A DNA stretch of 64,000 nucleotides, from positions 1 through 64,000 of the forward strand of contig NZ_JAKGCR010000010.1 in NCBI RefSeq assembly GCF_022668875.1, written 5' to 3'. How positions within the stretch are numbered: the stretch's first letter is position 1; the number at the start of each line of letters is the position of its first letter. The notes beneath the pieces were generated by a model that worked only from the letters and a program-made list of their open reading frames with translations, was not told the DNA's origin and did no database searches. Below are positions 42,352 through 51,885 of this stretch, in pieces. The translations under genes were made by a program, and so were the position numbers. This DNA comes from Domibacillus sp. PGB-M46. GTDB taxonomy: Bacteria > Bacillota > Bacilli > Bacillales > Domibacillaceae.

Positions 42352-43715
42352 AGGTGATTGTCGTTGATGATGAAATGATTGAAAGAAAAGCGATGCGTAA
42401 GCTGCTTGAGCAGCATATTCCACAGGTACAGGTGGTAGGTGAGGCTGGGAACGGGAGGTTAGCGATTGAGCTTGCCGAATCGCTTCATCCCGATTTAATG
42501 CTGATGGATATTAAAATGCCAGGCATGAATGGTCTTGAAGCCATTCGCCATATTCGCTCAAAGCAACCTTCTATTCGTTTTATCATGATGACAGCGTATG
42601 CTTCTTTTGATTATGCAAGAGAAGCGATGATTGAGGGAGTAAAACACTATCTTGTTAAACCAGCTAAAAGAGATGAAACGATTCAAACGATTTTACAAGT
42701 ACAAGAGGAAGTAAAGGAAGAACAAGTCTCAGAAGCTGCCCTTTGGCAGCTTGTACTTGCTAAAGTAATGCAGCAGGACATGAACGAAGAAGTGTGCAGG
42801 CGCCTGAGGATGCTTCATCCCGAGGCAAAAGTAGGTTTTATGCATGTGTATGAATGTCCAGATGCAAATACAAGGAAAGACATTATCGAACAGCTTAACG
42901 AGCACTCCCCGTTTCCTTTTTTGGCGGCTCATCCACAGGCCGGCGGGCTGGCTGTTTTATTTTTAAGCAAGGAATGCCGGAAGTCAGATGTGCTTCTTTT
43001 AGCCAAGTCTATCGTTCGCTCGTGGCCCGGAAAAATCACCGTAGGCACAAGCGTTCCTTACCCCTTAAAACAGCTTGGATCCTCTTATTCTGAGGCCTTG
43101 CTTGCTTTTCAGCAGCTAAAAGCTGGACGCGGGGCATCATATGGGTTTGCGGATCAGAGCCCTTCTTTTTCGCATAATGCGGTTGAAAAAGCGATTATGA
43201 ACCGCCATCCTTTAGACACTCTTTTTACCCGCTATTCGCTTAATCAATTAAAAGAAGAATTAGTACATGTCAAAAAAGAAATGGCCGCCATCGGTGTTTA
43301 CGTTGATGATGTGAGTATTATGGAAGCGGAATCCACTGAAGACTGCCTTGCTTTTGGCAATGAATTGGCCAGCCGAGTCTTTATGCACAAGCAGGGAAGA
43401 GAAATGATTGCAAAAGCAAAAGCATTTATCCATACAAACTTTCATCAGCAAATCAGCCTGGAGGATGTGGCTGATCACGTGCAGCTGAGCCCAACGTATT
43501 TCACGAAACTGTTTAAAGAAAAAATGAACGAAACATTTATTGGTTACTTAACCAATTATAGAATTCGAACGGCTAAAAAGCTGCTCCAGCACACCAATTT
43601 AGGCCTGAAAGAAATTGCGGATCGCACAGGGTATAATGATCCGAATTACTTCAGCCGTGTATTTAAGAAAGCAACTGGCTGTTCACCAAAAGAATACCGG
43701 AAATCTTTTTCTTAA
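42348..43715 (+). CDS. YesN-type response regulator with AraC DNA-binding domain
   Basis: A 455-residue regulator. The receiver (residues 1-120) has VVDDEMIERKA, phospho-acceptor Asp54 in LMLMDIKMPGMNG, Thr in MMTAYASFDYA and Lys in YLVKPAKRDE. A middle linker of unknown fold follows, then a C-terminal AraC double HTH (ISLEDVADHVQLSPTYFTKLFKEKMNETFIGYL, LKEIADRTGYNDPNYFSRVFKKATGCSPKEYRK). It probably activates the ABC operon immediately downstream. Confidence 0.93.
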   Translation: MKVIVVDDEMIERKAMRKLLEQHIPQVQVVGEAGNGRLAIELAESLHPDLMLMDIKMPGMNGLEAIRHIRSKQPSIRFIMMTAYASFDYAREAMIEGVKHYLVKPAKRDETIQTILQVQEEVKEEQVSEAALWQLVLAKVMQQDMNEEVCRRLRMLHPEAKVGFMHVYECPDANTRKDIIEQLNEHSPFPFLAAHPQAGGLAVLFLSKECRKSDVLLLAKSIVRSWPGKITVGTSVPYPLKQLGSSYSEALLAFQQLKAGRGASYGFADQSPSFSHNAVEKAIMNRHPLDTLFTRYSLNQLKEELVHVKKEMAAIGVYVDDVSIMEAESTEDCLAFGNELASRVFMHKQGREMIAKAKAFIHTNFHQQISLEDVADHVQLSPTYFTKLFKEKMNETFIGYLTNYRIRTAKKLLQHTNLGLKEIADRTGYNDPNYFSRVFKKATGCSPKEYRKSFS

Positions 43716-43816
43716 GCAGGGGCTGAAGCCGCTGTTTTTCTTTTGCATAAAAAAGTACAGAAAATCATAAAAGATTTCAGAAAAGTCACCTTATCAAGAG
43801 GGATATACTTATTTGT

Positions 43817-43830
43817 GTTAACGCTTACAA
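43817..43830. promoter_or_regulatory. cre-like site before the sugar-binding protein gene
   Basis: TGTTAACGCTTACA differs at one position from TGWAANCGNTNWCA and lies 17 bp upstream of the start codon. Confidence 0.6.
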
Positions 43831-43847
43831 AAAAGGGGGCTAAAGGC

Positions 43848-45140
43848 ATGAAGAAAAAACTGGGGCTTATCTTAATGATGATTCTAACGCTCGTTTTATC
43901 TGCCTGCGGATCTAACACACAGACGGAAGAAGGAAGCCAGGGCAGCAGCGGGGGAAGCGGGGAAAAAGGGAAACTCGATATTTTCAGCTGGTGGACGGGT
44001 GCAGGTGAGGAAGACGGCTTAAAAGCACTTCTTGCCCTTTTCGAAGAGAAATACCCGGACATTCCAATTGAAAATGCTGCTGTAGCTGGAGGAGCTGGAA
44101 CCAATGCGAAAGCCGTATTGGCGAGCCGGATGCAGGGAAATGATCCGCCCGCTACTTTCCAGGTACATGGCGGTTCAGAACTGAATGACAGCTGGGTAGC
44201 AGCGGATAAAATGGAGCCGCTTAATGATCTGTATGAGCAGGAAGGATGGAATGATAAATTTCCAAAAGAATTAATTGAACTTGTCAGTAAAGACGGCAAT
44301 ATGTATTCGGTGCCGGTCAATATTCACCGTGCGAATGTTCTTTGGTATAACAAGAAAGTCTTCGAGGAAAATAGCCTTGCTGTTCCAACAACATTTGATG
44401 AGTTTTTTAAAGCTGCAGACACTTTAAAGGAAAAAGGCATTACGCCGCTTGCACTTGGAGACAAAGAGCCATGGGCAGCGACACACTTATTTGAAACGGT
44501 CCTGCTTGGAGAACTGGGCGCAGAAGACTATAAAAAGCTTTGGACAGGCGAACTGGCTTTTGACGATCCAAAAGTTAAAAAAGCAGCCGAAACGTTTAAA
44601 AAGATGCTTACTTATGTAAATGAAGATCACAGTTCCCGCAACTGGCAGGATGCTGCGCAGCTTGTTGGAAGTGGAGAAGCAGCGATGAACGTTATGGGTG
44701 ACTGGGCAAAAGGATATTTTACGAATGATTTGAAACTGGCTGTCAATAAAGATTTTGGCTATGCACCCACACCTGGAACAGAGGGAACATTCGGTGTTAT
44801 TACGGATACTTTTGGTCTTCCGAAAGGGTTAAACAATTCAGAAGATGTAAAAAAATTCCTCAGTGTGCTTGGATCGGTTGAAGGCCAGGATGCTTTTAAC
44901 CCATTAAAAGGTTCTATTCCAGCTCGTATTGACGCAGACGTATCAAAATACGATCAATATGGAAAAGACACAATGGAAGATTTTAAATCTGCAGCACTTG
45001 TGCCAAGCTTAGCGCACGGCTCAGCAGCACCAGAAGGGTTTGTAACGAAGGTCAATCAAGCGGTTAATATCTTTGTTACACAGGGAGGTGTCGATCAGCT
45101 TGTTAGTACGCTTCAATCAGCAGGAACCGAATTAAAATAA
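43848..45140 (+). CDS. ABC sugar transporter substrate-binding lipoprotein
   Basis: A 430-residue extracellular lipoprotein (signal KKKLGLILMMILTLVLSAC, lipobox LSAC). The SBP_bac_1 domain shows LDIFSWWTGAGEEDGLKALLALFEEKYPDI, NVLWYNKKVFEENSLAVPTTFDEFFKAADTLKEKGITPLALGDKEPWA and MNVMGDWAKGYF. This is the UgpB/GanS-like group for oligosaccharides or monosaccharides such as glucose/mannose. I chose ATG 43848 (AAAGGGGG upstream); the frame from 43743 would add 35 residues and hide the signal peptide. It heads a transporter operon with two permeases and no ATPase. Confidence 0.92.
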   Translation: MKKKLGLILMMILTLVLSACGSNTQTEEGSQGSSGGSGEKGKLDIFSWWTGAGEEDGLKALLALFEEKYPDIPIENAAVAGGAGTNAKAVLASRMQGNDPPATFQVHGGSELNDSWVAADKMEPLNDLYEQEGWNDKFPKELIELVSKDGNMYSVPVNIHRANVLWYNKKVFEENSLAVPTTFDEFFKAADTLKEKGITPLALGDKEPWAATHLFETVLLGELGAEDYKKLWTGELAFDDPKVKKAAETFKKMLTYVNEDHSSRNWQDAAQLVGSGEAAMNVMGDWAKGYFTNDLKLAVNKDFGYAPTPGTEGTFGVITDTFGLPKGLNNSEDVKKFLSVLGSVEGQDAFNPLKGSIPARIDADVSKYDQYGKDTMEDFKSAALVPSLAHGSAAPEGFVTKVNQAVNIFVTQGGVDQLVSTLQSAGTELK

Positions 45141-45142
45141 AG

Positions 45143-45172
45143 CAGAAACCCTCCGTAAGGGGGGTTTTCTTT
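45143..45172 (+). terminator. Partial terminator between binding protein and permease
   Basis: AAACCCTCC and GGGGGGTTT form a hairpin with TTCTTT following. Such hairpins allow higher expression of the binding protein than of the permeases. Confidence 0.65.
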
Positions 45173-45189
45173 ACAAGGAGGCATTTACT

Positions 45190-46146
45190 ATGGAAGCAGT
45201 AAGAAAAGAAACAGCCAAGGGAGAAAAAGCGTCCAAAAAAAGCTATTCCTCTGATCAATGGATGGCGCTCGCTTTTTTGCTGCCTTCTTTTTTGCTGATT
45301 GTCATTTTTGTATATGGATTTATTGGCTGGACAGGATATGTGTCACTGAGCAACTGGAATTCACTTATTCCTGATTTCTCTTTTGCCGGCCTGAAAAATT
45401 ACATGTATTTATTCAGCGATTTTCGTTTTCAAGCCGATTTACGCAATACTCTTTTTTTTACGATTCTCTTTATCGGCCTGGTGATTTTATTCGGGCTGTC
45501 ACTGGCTATTCTGCTTGACCAGAAGCTAAAAGGAGAGTCCATTTTCAGAAATATTTTCTTTTTCCCTATGGCATTGTCGTTTGTTGTAACCGGCGTCGTG
45601 TGGCAATGGTTATTAAATCCTTCAACGGGAATTAACTTATTTTTAAACACCTTCGGGATTACACCTAAGTGGTACACAGATACCAACATTTTAGCGGGCT
45701 TTCAATGGGGACAGATTGAATTTGGGCTGCCGGCTGCGCTGATTGCCGTAGGGATTGCGGCTGTCTGGCAAATGACCGGGTTTTCATTGGCTATGTATAT
45801 TGCAGGGCTTCGGGCGGTCCCGGATGAAACAAGAGAAGCGGCCCGTATGGATGGGGCTTCTGAATTTCAGATTTACCGGCAGATTATTTTGCCCCAGCTT
45901 CGCCCGATTACAGTGAGTGTCATTATTATCATGGCGCACATTTCCTTGAAAATCTTTGATTTGATTTATTCGATGACAGGTCCCGGTGCAAACTTTGTAA
46001 CGGACGTTCCAGGTGTCTATATGTTTGAAACTACATTCCGAGGTAATTATTATGCGAACGGGGCTGCAATTGCGATTATTATGCTTCTCAGTGTTGCCAT
46101 ATTTATCGTTCCATACTTACTAAACAGCCGAAAGGGGGAAGCGTAA
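45190..46146 (+). CDS. ABC sugar transporter permease (MalF/UgpA type)
   Basis: A 318-residue inner-membrane permease with about six helices. The EAA motif is seen as [31 protein letters not shown] (residues about 218-248). N-terminal [30 protein letters not shown] is characteristic of this family. AAGGAGG precedes the ATG. It pairs with the downstream MalG-type permease. Confidence 0.94.
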   Translation: MEAVRKETAKGEKASKKSYSSDQWMALAFLLPSFLLIVIFVYGFIGWTGYVSLSNWNSLIPDFSFAGLKNYMYLFSDFRFQADLRNTLFFTILFIGLVILFGLSLAILLDQKLKGESIFRNIFFFPMALSFVVTGVVWQWLLNPSTGINLFLNTFGITPKWYTDTNILAGFQWGQIEFGLPAALIAVGIAAVWQMTGFSLAMYIAGLRAVPDETREAARMDGASEFQIYRQIILPQLRPITVSVIIIMAHISLKIFDLIYSMTGPGANFVTDVPGVYMFETTFRGNYYANGAAIAIIMLLSVAIFIVPYLLNSRKGEA

Positions 46147-46147
46147 T

Positions 46148-46969
46148 ATGGTCATCAGGGCGTTTACAAAACCGGCCAGCTACTTCGTGCTGATTGCGGT
46201 CAGCTTATTTTTCTTAATGCCGGTTTATGTCATGATCATTACGAGTTTAAAGCCGCTGGATGAAATTACGCTGGACCAAATGTGGACGCTGCCATCCTCG
46301 CTGGATTTCAGCAGCTATGGAGAAGCTTTTTCCAAACTTGCGCCAAACTTGATGAACTCTTTTTATCTCGTTATACCTGCTACTTTGCTGTCTGCTCTAT
46401 TAGGGGCGATGAGCGGGTATGTACTTTCGAAGTGGCGGTTTAGAGGGTCGGAGATCTTGTTTACTCTTATGCTGTTCGGTATGTTTATCCCTTATCAAAG
46501 TATCTTGATTCCACTGATTCAATTTTTACGGGAAGCGGGGCTGTATAACTCTATACCCGGGCTGATTTTTGTTCATGTTGTGTACGGCATCCCGATTACC
46601 ACGCTGATGTTTCGAAACTTTTATGTGAATATTCCCGATGAAATGATTGAATCTGCCAAAATCGATGGAGCCAACTTTCTTGGCGTGTTCCGGCATATTA
46701 TGGTTCCGTTATCGGTCTCAGGATTTGTTGTAGTAGCCATTTGGCAGTTTACAAACATCTGGAATGAATTTTTATTTGCGGTTACCATTACAACCGCTGA
46801 TCAGCAGCCGGTCATGGTTGCGCTGCAAAACTTATCCGGAAGCCAGATTGTCCAGTGGAATGTTCAAATGGCAGGAGCGCTGCTTGCTGCACTGCCTACG
46901 CTGTTGGTTTATATTCTTCTTGGGAAGTATTTTGTGAGAGGCCTGCTGGCCGGATCAGTAAAAGGATAA
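46148..46969 (+). CDS. ABC sugar transporter permease (MalG/UgpE type)
   Basis: A 273-residue inner-membrane permease with six helices; the EAA loop reads [29 protein letters not shown] and the N-terminus [18 protein letters not shown] is typical. It begins one base after the previous stop. No ATP-binding gene follows, so an ATPase shared by several sugar importers (MsmX type) is probably used, as is usual in Bacillus. Confidence 0.94.
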   Translation: MVIRAFTKPASYFVLIAVSLFFLMPVYVMIITSLKPLDEITLDQMWTLPSSLDFSSYGEAFSKLAPNLMNSFYLVIPATLLSALLGAMSGYVLSKWRFRGSEILFTLMLFGMFIPYQSILIPLIQFLREAGLYNSIPGLIFVHVVYGIPITTLMFRNFYVNIPDEMIESAKIDGANFLGVFRHIMVPLSVSGFVVVAIWQFTNIWNEFLFAVTITTADQQPVMVALQNLSGSQIVQWNVQMAGALLAALPTLLVYILLGKYFVRGLLAGSVKG

Positions 46970-47038
46970 AAGGAAAAGCCGCTAGTGAGAGAGCGGATTC
47001 AGTATACAGACAAAGTCTTTCGCTTTTAAAAAAGGATC

Positions 47039-47157
47039 AGTGAAGCCTGCCGGACTTTGCACACCTTAGGGCAGTGCGGGAGCCTCCTCGGCTGCGCCTG
47101 CGGGGTCTCCCGACTCACTGTACTTCCCGCAGGAGTCTTCGTCAGGCAGGCTTCACT
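47039..47157. repeat. GC-rich dispersed-repeat copy 1 with 13-bp terminal inverted repeats
   Basis: AGTGAAGCCTGCC at 47039-47051 and GGCAGGCTTCACT at 47145-47157 bound a GC-rich element with the motif GGGAGCCTCCTCGG and CCCGCAGGAGTC. I know this type from many Bacillaceae intergenic regions. It lies in inverted orientation to copy 2. Confidence 0.6.
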
Positions 47158-47263
47158 AAGTGGGATTGAAGACCAATAAGCAAGAACTGAATAGACATTT
47201 TCTCTTTTTTAAACAGAAAAATACGACCTTATTCGCTCTATACCACCTTGTCGCAAGCCACTT

Positions 47264-47390
47264 GGCGGCGGGAAGGCGGCGCAGACTCCTATGGGACTAG
47301 CGGGCAGCTAAGACCGGTGGAGCCGCCAGGCGAAATCGGGCTCAGCGCCTGCCCCATGGAAAGCGGAGCTGCCTGGACGCCGCCGATCCA
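47264..47390. repeat. GC-rich dispersed-repeat copy 2, opposite orientation
   Basis: GGCGGCG near 47264 and CGCCGCC at 47379-47385 bound a related element with GCGCAGACTCCT and GGAAAGCGGAGCTGCC. Its composition differs sharply from its AT-rich surroundings. No protein frame is present. Confidence 0.55.
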
Positions 47391-47433
47391 TCCCATTCAT
47401 GTGTACGGGCATTGATTATAATTTTCTACAGCT

Positions 47434-47464
47434 TGAAGCCACTAGTAAAAGAGTGGCTTTTTTA
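47434..47464 (+). terminator. Terminator
   Basis: AAGCCACT and AGTGGCTT pair and are followed by six T. Confidence 0.75.
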
Positions 47465-47631
47465 ATTTTCTCTTTACTGTCCTGCAAACCATGCTTTGGC
47501 GGCAGCCTTCATTACTGATGAGCCTTTTTGACGTTTAGTTAAGAGAATATTGTTAAGGCATAGTATACCTTTAAGAAAAACATAAAAAGGGCAAGTTCAC
47601 AAAAAGTGAATCTTGCCGCAAAGTTTGCTCT

Positions 47632-48963
47632 TTAGTTTTCAAGGGATTGTTCAGCCAGCCAATCCATGATGGTAGTCGTGTTTCCGTTTATTTCGGTATC
47701 TACCTCATTATTAAACACATAGATCCATGACCAGTGACCGTTATATTGATACGGTGTACCATCTGCATTCGTGTACAAACCAGACGTATCATGGACGTCA
47801 TTAAATAAAGACAGGTGAACATTTTCCGCTCCAGCAGCAACGAAGCGCTCATACGTTGGCACTGTATTAAGGAAAGGAGGCAATGTTGTATCGTTTTCCG
47901 CTGTCACGAACCAAGTTGGTGTTTGTTTCATGCTTTGAATGTCCTGGTCAGAGATAAGGGAGTCGTTTAACCCTTCACATACCGGGAATGCCGCTGCAAA
48001 GTACCCCGGGTAATCCCGGGTCATCAGCATAGTCATGTATCCTCCGTTGGAGGCGCCGCCAATGTAAATTCGGCTTGGATCAATATCTGGATTAGCAGCA
48101 ACCTGTTCTTGAATTAACGCCATCAACGCTTCCTCATATTTGGAGGTTCCATCTGCTCTGCTGGTGATTCCATCCATCCAGTAAGTCGGTGCCTGCGGTG
48201 CTAAAATATATGCTCCGTCAAAATGGTCTTGAATATCTTCTGTGGCGAAGTTAACTGCTTTATTTGCAGACAGCGGAATCGTAGCATCTGTGCCGCCTTC
48301 ACCGCCGCCATGCAGCCAAATAATGAGCGGATTTTTCTCTTTGTCTTTCTCAGGAGCATAGTTCGCATAGGATAGGGTTATATGATTGTATGTGGATTGG
48401 CCGGTAGAGAAATCCTCTACAAGCTCTTTTGTTTCTCCCGCAAATTGGTTAATAACCAAGCCTGAAATAACTCCAGCGCTTGTTTGGATATCTTTTTGCT
48501 GCATAACCGTGTATTTATTTTCTGTCCAGTCATTAAACCCTGTTCCGGCTGCATCGTAGTTTAGGGCAGAACTCAAGGAGCTTGCTGGACTTACCTCCAT
48601 TTCCAGAACGGCATATCTGCCTGTTTTAACGGCAGGGTTGCCTTTTTTATCTGAAACGTAAACATTGGTAATCTTCCGGCTGCCTTCCTCTAAAAACGGT
48701 GTTTTTAAGCGGTGATCGCTTCTCTTTACATGCACGGAAAATGTATCAGGTGTGATAGAACCTTTTGGAACAGGTCTTCCTAAATCTACAATCAGTTTTG
48801 TGTTGACTGCTCCCCAATCTTTGATTTCTGTAACAGTCTGGTAAGAAGCCGGCTGTGTTTTTACTTCTTGAGCCGCTGCTCCCGTACTGTAAGAAAGCAG
48901 TGCTCCTGCTGCTAACGTAGAGATCATAGCTGTTTTTGCTTGTGTTTTCATCTTTTTTAACAT
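47632..48963 (-). CDS. Secreted alpha/beta-hydrolase esterase (PHB-depolymerase-like)
   Basis: A 443-residue exported esterase. The signal peptide ends near residue 31 (STGAAA). Residues about 40-125 form an Ig-like N-terminal domain as in Thermotoga EstA-type enzymes. The hydrolase domain has the oxyanion sequence IIWLHGGGEGG (215-224), nucleophile Ser305 in GGASNGGYM and likely acid and base in ENDTTLPP and GHWSW. Candidate substrates are plant-polymer acyl esters or short polyesters. It lies directly downstream of the secreted GH3 enzyme on the same strand, so both may serve extracellular polysaccharide use. Confidence 0.83.
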   Translation of the reverse strand: MLKKMKTQAKTAMISTLAAGALLSYSTGAAAQEVKTQPASYQTVTEIKDWGAVNTKLIVDLGRPVPKGSITPDTFSVHVKRSDHRLKTPFLEEGSRKITNVYVSDKKGNPAVKTGRYAVLEMEVSPASSLSSALNYDAAGTGFNDWTENKYTVMQQKDIQTSAGVISGLVINQFAGETKELVEDFSTGQSTYNHITLSYANYAPEKDKEKNPLIIWLHGGGEGGTDATIPLSANKAVNFATEDIQDHFDGAYILAPQAPTYWMDGITSRADGTSKYEEALMALIQEQVAANPDIDPSRIYIGGASNGGYMTMLMTRDYPGYFAAAFPVCEGLNDSLISDQDIQSMKQTPTWFVTAENDTTLPPFLNTVPTYERFVAAGAENVHLSLFNDVHDTSGLYTNADGTPYQYNGHWSWIYVFNNEVDTEINGNTTTIMDWLAEQSLEN

Positions 48964-49051
48964 ATCCTTTAGCCACCTTTATTCGTATCGATTTTGAAAG
49001 CATTTTTAGAAAATTCTGCTGCTAATGATTACTTACTTTTATAAAAAATCG

Positions 49052-51442
49052 TTACCTTTTTGAAAGACGGTCAATGGCTGTTCCGGGATCCAGTACATCA
49101 CTGACCTTTTCAACAATGATGTCTTCTGCAACTGTAAAAGTGGCCGTGTCCTTAATATCCTCCGAAGAAGCGCCCACTTGAATGGTATACGTGCCTTTTT
49201 CAAGCACCCAGGCAGAAATCTCTTCACTAAACGATGCTAAATCTTTTGCACCCAATTCAAACGTTACTTTTTCTTTTTTTCCTGGCTTCAGTTCGGCCGT
49301 TTTAGTGAATGCTTTCAGCTCTAGAGAAGGCTTCTCCAATTTTCCGTCAGGCGCAGACACATATACCTGGACCACTTCTCTTCCGGGTACTTTTCCGGTG
49401 TTTTTTACGCTCGTACTAATAGATAGTGTGCCTTTAAATTTCTTTGTGGCTTTCACTTTGTCGTATTCAAATGTGGTGTAAGACAAGCCATAGCCAAATT
49501 CATAAGAAGGTTTTACATTAAAGGTAGTATTGTAGCGGTAACCAACATAAATATCCTCTTCATAAGGAAAGCCATCCGGTGAGCCAGGATAACGGTCCGC
49601 ATACGGAAGATCCGTATAATCAACAGGGAAAGTTTGAGCTAGTTTACCAGATGGATTTACCTTTCCGGTCAAAACGTCTGCAACAGCGTTTCCAAGCTCT
49701 TGTCCCGGCTGCCAGGAGAGAAGGATACCATCTACTTTTTCTTTCCAGCTTTCCACTTCAACAGGACCTTCTACATTCAAGACGGCAATCACTTTCTTGC
49801 CTTGATCGCGGTACGCTTTGGACACTTTTTCTACCATTTCTTTTTGTGAAGGAGACAAATAAAAATCTTCTTTGGCGCGATCGACAGCATAAGAACCAGG
49901 GGCAGTGCCAATTACAACAATTCCAATATCCGTGTTGGCTGCTGCTGTTTGTACATCCGTGGTAATGTCCATCTCAGGAAGCTTCGGTCCAACAGAACCG
50001 AAAGTGCCCGGTGTTCCTTTGTACGCATCCTGGCTCCGTAAGTCTGCTACATATTGGTTGTATTTTGTAAGCAGAGATTCATTCAATGTGAGGCCGGCAT
50101 TTCGCAGTCCTTCTGCAATGCCAAGCTGATAAGGCGCATAAACGAGAGCACTTCCTCTTCCGCCTGTGTTGATTTCACTAACGGGGACACCAAACAAAGA
50201 AGCGCTTACATTATTTTTGATAGGCAGAGCCTGATTTTTGTTTTGCAGAAGCACCATTCCCTGGGCAGCTGCCGTTCTTGCTACTTTTGCTCCCGCTGCA
50301 AGGTCTGGTGAGTTTGTTGGCTCTGCTCCTTTGAAGGTAGGAGACTGCACAACAATTTGAAGAATTTCTTTAACATTTCGGTCTAGAATTTTTTCATCTA
50401 AAAGCCCGCTTTCAACTGCAGCGATAATAGCTTCTGATTGCGCTGCTCTTCCTGGCATTAACAAGTTTGTACCTGCTTCCATTTGCTTGACGATGTTCCG
50501 GCCGGCAAACTCCCAGTCTGTCATCGCAAATCCAGTAAAGCCAAAATCATTTCGTAATACATCTGTTAATAATTCTTTGTTTTCGGTTGCGTATGTGCCG
50601 TTAATTTTGTTGTAGGAGTCCATTATCGACCAAGGCTTCGCTTCTTTTACCGTCATTTCAAAGCCTTTTAAGTAAATTTCCCGTAATGCTCTTTGACTGA
50701 CGATCATATTTCCATTATTGTTTGTCCGCTGATTGAAAGCCGCAAAATGTTTAATGGTTGTGCCAACACCATTTTCTTCTACACCATTAACGAAGGCTGT
50801 GGCTAATTTACCTGTAACAACCGGATCCTCTGAAAAATATTCAAAATTCCTTCCATTAAGTAGATAACTTTGAATATTCATGCCAGGAGCAAGAAGGAGG
50901 TCGATCCCATAAGCCTTCATTTCTTCACTAGTCGCGTCTCCGACTTCTTTTACCAAATCAGCATCCCAGGTAGAGGCGAGAACCGTTGGGGAAGGAAACT
51001 TTGTTGCGTAGTATGTTTTTGCATCATTTTCTCTCGTTGGACTAATCCGTACACCCATTGGGCCGTCTGCCAATACGATAGCTGGAATGCCTAAACGCGG
51101 AATGGCCTGTGTTTGGCCGGCAGCACCCGGAACTTTAGTTGATTGGCCGCCGATTACTTCTCCATTTTCAGAAGTTAATCCTCCTTTATTGCCGCCTACC
51201 AATAAAAAGGCTTTTTCTTGCAGGGTCATAGCGTTTATAACCGCATCGATTGACTCTGCATTAACCAGTTTTGGAACCGTATTTGCGGCTTTAACAAACC
51301 CTTCTTTTTGCTGTATTTGATCAGTAGAGATTGTTTCAGAGGCGGACACATAAAGATTAGTACCAGAAAGAAGAAGCCCGCTTGCAAGTACAGCAACTAC
51401 TAATTTATTACCTGTGTCTTTCTTTGAACGTTTTTTCACCAT
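49052..51442 (-). CDS. Secreted GH3 beta-glucosidase
   Basis: A 796-residue exported glycoside hydrolase family 3 enzyme releasing terminal beta-linked glucose (or xylose). Signal peptide residues 1-34 (KKRSKKDTGNKLVVAVLASGLLLSG). The TIM-barrel domain includes LADGPMGVRISP, KHFAAFNQ (231-238) and the nucleophile Asp309 in GFTGFAMTDWEFAGRN. The alpha/beta sandwich follows (LFGVPVSEIN ... VIGTAPGSYAVDRAKEDFYL), and a C-terminal fibronectin III-like domain (GREVVQVYVSAPDGK) as in three-domain GH3 enzymes. A cre-like site lies upstream. It probably feeds the sugar importer encoded convergently at 43.8-47 kb. Confidence 0.92.
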   Translation of the reverse strand: MVKKRSKKDTGNKLVVAVLASGLLLSGTNLYVSASETISTDQIQQKEGFVKAANTVPKLVNAESIDAVINAMTLQEKAFLLVGGNKGGLTSENGEVIGGQSTKVPGAAGQTQAIPRLGIPAIVLADGPMGVRISPTRENDAKTYYATKFPSPTVLASTWDADLVKEVGDATSEEMKAYGIDLLLAPGMNIQSYLLNGRNFEYFSEDPVVTGKLATAFVNGVEENGVGTTIKHFAAFNQRTNNNGNMIVSQRALREIYLKGFEMTVKEAKPWSIMDSYNKINGTYATENKELLTDVLRNDFGFTGFAMTDWEFAGRNIVKQMEAGTNLLMPGRAAQSEAIIAAVESGLLDEKILDRNVKEILQIVVQSPTFKGAEPTNSPDLAAGAKVARTAAAQGMVLLQNKNQALPIKNNVSASLFGVPVSEINTGGRGSALVYAPYQLGIAEGLRNAGLTLNESLLTKYNQYVADLRSQDAYKGTPGTFGSVGPKLPEMDITTDVQTAAANTDIGIVVIGTAPGSYAVDRAKEDFYLSPSQKEMVEKVSKAYRDQGKKVIAVLNVEGPVEVESWKEKVDGILLSWQPGQELGNAVADVLTGKVNPSGKLAQTFPVDYTDLPYADRYPGSPDGFPYEEDIYVGYRYNTTFNVKPSYEFGYGLSYTTFEYDKVKATKKFKGTLSISTSVKNTGKVPGREVVQVYVSAPDGKLEKPSLELKAFTKTAELKPGKKEKVTFELGAKDLASFSEEISAWVLEKGTYTIQVGASSEDIKDTATFTVAEDIIVEKVSDVLDPGTAIDRLSKR

Positions 51443-51465
51443 TTATCCCCCTCAATTTTTATTAT

Positions 51466-51480
51466 TTGAAGCGCTTTCTT
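51466..51480. promoter_or_regulatory. cre-like site before the GH3 gene
   Basis: TTTGAAGCGCTTTCT has one mismatch to WTGNAANCGNWNNCW and lies 24 bp upstream of the GH3 start on the opposite strand. Confidence 0.6.
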
Positions 51481-51822
51481 GGATAAGATAACTTGGCTTT
51501 TTCTCAGTGTAGCGCTTTAAAACAGGAAGCCTTTCTAAACTTTCTTATGATTATCTGCAATTTTTTAAGCTGCTAGGAAAAAAGAAGTGGATATATTGCC
51601 TGCTTTTCCGCTTTGTTCTAGTTGTTTCGAACGGGCAGGCTCGCTATATGCTTCATAAACTGTTAACCGATTAAAGAGTTTTGTGACTCCATGTTAAACA
51701 GCAGCCATTCCAAACAAATATGTACAAAGCTTTGAATAAAATTCCTCTTCTGCATTTTAAATAAACGGTTTGTCTCCGACTTGAGCATTTAGGTAATAAG
51801 TAAGTTAATGAAGTTTTCCACG

Positions 51823-51866
51823 TTGACAAATGTAAAATAGTGCATTATATTAGACCGGTCGGTTTA
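51823..51866 (+). promoter_or_regulatory. Promoter and operator of the TetR-MFS operon
   Basis: TTGACA (51823-51828) and TATATT (51846-51851) are spaced by 17 bp. The inverted repeat TAGACCGGTCGGTTTA at 51851-51866 overlaps the -10 end and resembles LmrA/YxaF operators (AGACC..GGTCT). The TetR protein should repress its own promoter here. Confidence 0.75.
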
Positions 51867-51885
51867 ATACGTGAAGAGGTGAACT

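Noticed and set aside
43712-44320. 202-codon minus-strand frame opposite the sugar-binding lipoprotein
   Set aside because: Composition is Ser/Pro/Phe-rich as expected for an antisense frame; the sense gene is certain.
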